Source: RGIG1681 sp045657465
GTDB lineage: Bacteria > Bacillota > Clostridia > Christensenellales > UBA1242
Direction: 5' to 3'
Length of the DNA stretch: 7,863 nucleotides
Assembly: GCA_045657465.1 (NCBI GenBank)
Contig: JAZOTD010000005.1
Location: 1-7,863, forward strand
Shown: positions 6,220 to 7,863 of the stretch, piece after piece
How positions within the stretch are numbered: the first letter of the stretch is position 1
Layout: each line of letters begins with the position of its first letter
The notes under the pieces: model-generated
What the model was told of the DNA's origin: nothing
Database searches by the model: none
Seen by the model: the letters and a program-made list of their open reading frames with translations, nothing else
Position numbers and translations under genes: made by a program

Positions 6220-6250
6220 AAAAAAGGGGAACTTAAAAGAATAAGCTCCC
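6220..6250 (-). terminator. Terminator or attenuator between bipA and the DUF1846 gene
   Basis: On the minus strand GGGAGCTTA (plus 6242-6250) pairs with TAAGTTCCC (plus 6227-6235), with one G-U pair, around a six-base loop. Six T follow (plus A run 6220-6225). It begins seven bases after the bipA stop codon. Only about 24 bases remain before the DUF1846 ATG, with no convincing promoter, so partial readthrough may supply that gene. Confidence 0.75.
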
Positions 6251-6256
6251 GCTTAA

Positions 6257-7863
6257 TTATTTGTTGTTTAATTCTTGTTTTTTTCTAAATGTTTCTCTGC
6301 CACGGATTGTGTGGTCAAGTATCTTTTTTCTAATTCTTAAAGATTCTGGGGTTACTTCTAAAAGTTCGTCTTCGTCTAAGAATTCGAGACTTTCTTCAAG
6401 GGTTAACGCCTTGATTGGAACGAGTCTCAATGCTTCGTCTGAAGATGATGAACGAATGTTTGTAAGTTGTTTTTTCTTGCAAACATTAACCACGATGTCT
6501 TCAGCTTTTGGGTTGATGCCTACAACCATGCCGGCATAGACTTTGACACCTGGTCCAATTAAAAGTCTGCCACGTTCTTGTGTGTTGTAGAGACCATAAA
6601 CGATTGATTCACCGTTTTCATAGGCGATAAGGGCACCGAAGTTTCGTGTTGAGATTGCACCCTTGTATGGTTCATAAGCGTAGAAGTTTGAGCTCATGAT
6701 TCCTTCGCCGTTTGTTTCGGTTAAAAATTGAGATTTGTAGCCGAAAAGTCCACGTGAAGGAATTTTAAATTCGAGTCTAATTCTGCTGCCTTTTGGTGAC
6801 ATGTTTTGAAGTTCACCTTTTCTTGCGCCCATTGAACCCATGATTGTGCTAACTTGGTGTTCAGGAACGTCAATTGTGAGATTGTCAATAGGTTCGAGTT
6901 TAACGCCATTTTCTTCTTTGTAGATTACTTTTGGCATTGACACTTGAAATTCATAGCCTTCGCGACGCATGTTTTCAACCAAGATTGAAATGTGCATTTC
7001 GCCCCTGCCCAGAACTCTAAATTTGTCAGCTGATTCAGTTTCAAAAACTTTGAGAGAAAGGTCTTTAACTGCTTCTTTTAATAGTCTGTCGCGAACGTGA
7101 CGAGATGTGAAAAATTTGCCTTCAGTTCCGGCAAAAGGTGAGTCGTTTACAGAAAACTCCATTTCAATTGAAGGTTCACTGATTTTTACGAATGGAATTG
7201 GTGAAACATCAGCTTTGTTTGAGATTGTGTCACCGATTGTTACGTCATCGGTTCCTGAAATGCAGATAATGTCGCCAGGAACAACCTGTTCAACAGGAAC
7301 TTTTTTAAGACCTTGAAATTCAAAAATGTTTGTAACTTTGAAAGTTTTGCGTTTATCTGGAGCGTGGAAGTTTGTGATTTCTAAACTTTCATTTGTTTTT
7401 GCGCTGCCTTGTTCAACTTTTCCAATGGCGAGCTTTCCAAGATAGTCGTTTGCTTCACATGAAGACACAAGCATTTTAAATGGTTTGTCAGTTTCTGTTT
7501 TTGGAGCAGGGATGTGTTTGATGATTGTGTCAAGAAGTGGTTTCATATCTGTTCCAACAGTGTCTGCGTCAAGTGAGCAGATTCCATTTCTTGCAGAGCA
7601 GAAAACAAATGGAGAATCAAGTTGTTCTTCACTTGCATCAAGATCTAAAAGAAGGTCTAAAACTTCGTCAATAACTTCTTTAACTCTTGCGTCTTTTCTG
7701 TCGATTTTGTTGACTACAACAATAACTTTGTGATTTAAAGCGAGTGCTTTTTCAAGAACAAAGCGAGTTTGTGGCATTGTGCCTTCAAAAGAGTCAACAA
7801 CGAGCAAAACGCCGTCAACCATTTTTAAGATACGTTCAACTTCGCCACCAAAGTCAGCGTGAC
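6257..7863 (-). CDS. typA: TypA/BipA ribosome-associated GTPase (N-terminus outside window)
   Basis: The reading frame enters from the right edge at HADFGGEVERILKMVDG, just after the DxPG of switch II, and ends with TAA at 6259-6257. The 534 visible residues are about 70 short of a full BipA of roughly 605-615, so the P-loop and switch I are outside. Visible G motifs are NKID (51-54) and SAR (89-91). Then come a translation-factor beta-barrel domain (about 125-218), domain III with RGEMHISILVENMRREGYE (286-304), a domain V-like region with GARKGELQNMSP (345-356), and the BipA-specific C-terminal domain with KKKQLTNIR (462-470), EVTPESLRIRKK (502-513) and a basic end. BipA is an EF-G-like GTPase that binds the 70S ribosome and helps 50S assembly and growth under stress or cold. 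GYKSQFLTETNGEG (374-387) separates it from LepA and EF-G. The gene looks intact. A hairpin terminator follows at once. Confidence 0.98.
   Translation of the reverse strand, partial: HADFGGEVERILKMVDGVLLVVDSFEGTMPQTRFVLEKALALNHKVIVVVNKIDRKDARVKEVIDEVLDLLLDLDASEEQLDSPFVFCSARNGICSLDADTVGTDMKPLLDTIIKHIPAPKTETDKPFKMLVSSCEANDYLGKLAIGKVEQGSAKTNESLEITNFHAPDKRKTFKVTNIFEFQGLKKVPVEQVVPGDIICISGTDDVTIGDTISNKADVSPIPFVKISEPSIEMEFSVNDSPFAGTEGKFFTSRHVRDRLLKEAVKDLSLKVFETESADKFRVLGRGEMHISILVENMRREGYEFQVSMPKVIYKEENGVKLEPIDNLTIDVPEHQVSTIMGSMGARKGELQNMSPKGSRIRLEFKIPSRGLFGYKSQFLTETNGEGIMSSNFYAYEPYKGAISTRNFGALIAYENGESIVYGLYNTQERGRLLIGPGVKVYAGMVVGINPKAEDIVVNVCKKKQLTNIRSSSSDEALRLVPIKALTLEESLEFLDEDELLEVTPESLRIRKKILDHTIRGRETFRKKQELNNK

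Noticed and set aside
1..7863. A CRISPR array, tRNA, rRNA, insertion sequence or phage module.
   Set aside because: No regularly spaced direct repeats, no cloverleaf or conserved rRNA segments, no transposase or integrase motifs and no terminal inverted repeats were found.
1..7863. Use of the Mycoplasma code (TGA as tryptophan), considered because of low GC and exclusive TAA stops.
   Set aside because: Conserved tryptophans such as those in the GW motifs and in FPVWNLPL are TGG, and no in-frame TGA is needed in any gene.

Overview
This window is AT-rich DNA (roughly one third G+C by eye) with strong AGGAG-type ribosome binding sites, sigma70/SigA-type promoters, many simple hairpin-plus-T terminators and tightly packed genes. 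All six stop codons visible are TAA, and tryptophan is encoded by TGG, so the standard bacterial code (11) fits and a Mycoplasma-type code does not. The gene content (FucO-like iron alcohol dehydrogenase, a MacB/FtsX-type exporter of the kind common in Firmicutes, InlB-type repeats, a DUF1846 protein and TypA/BipA) suggests a low-GC Bacillota member, perhaps an uncultivated host-associated Clostridia or Bacilli lineage. The genus cannot be named from this window.

Layout. 1-301 (minus): first 100 codons of an iron-dependent alcohol dehydrogenase resembling lactaldehyde reductase, driven by a good promoter at 323-351. 401-547 (plus): a 48-residue protein gene with its own strong RBS and terminator, reading divergently from the dehydrogenase. 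596-3697 (plus): a promoter, an ABC ATPase and a two-module FtsX-type permease in a translationally coupled operon, closed by a terminator that begins inside the permease gene. 3698-3795: AT-rich spacer with a possible promoter. 3796-5111 (plus): a membrane-anchored protein with three InlB-type repeats and a charged tail, again with a terminator built over the stop codon. 5129-5158: a terminator between convergent genes. 5161-6195 (minus): a DUF1846-family protein lacking the usual C-terminal domain. 6220-6250 (minus): a terminator or attenuator. 6257-7863 (minus): TypA/BipA GTPase, missing its N-terminus at the window edge.

How the genes work together. The only clear functional unit is the ABC ATPase and permease, which should form one membrane machine. 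BipA and the DUF1846 gene run in the same direction, but a terminator-like hairpin separates them. The 48-residue protein and the repeat protein flank the exporter on the same strand, yet each has its own terminator, so any functional link is only suggested by proximity. The items most worth a second look are the 48-residue protein, the shortened DUF1846 protein, the topology of the repeat protein, the stop codons placed in terminator loops, and the very short predicted leaders.
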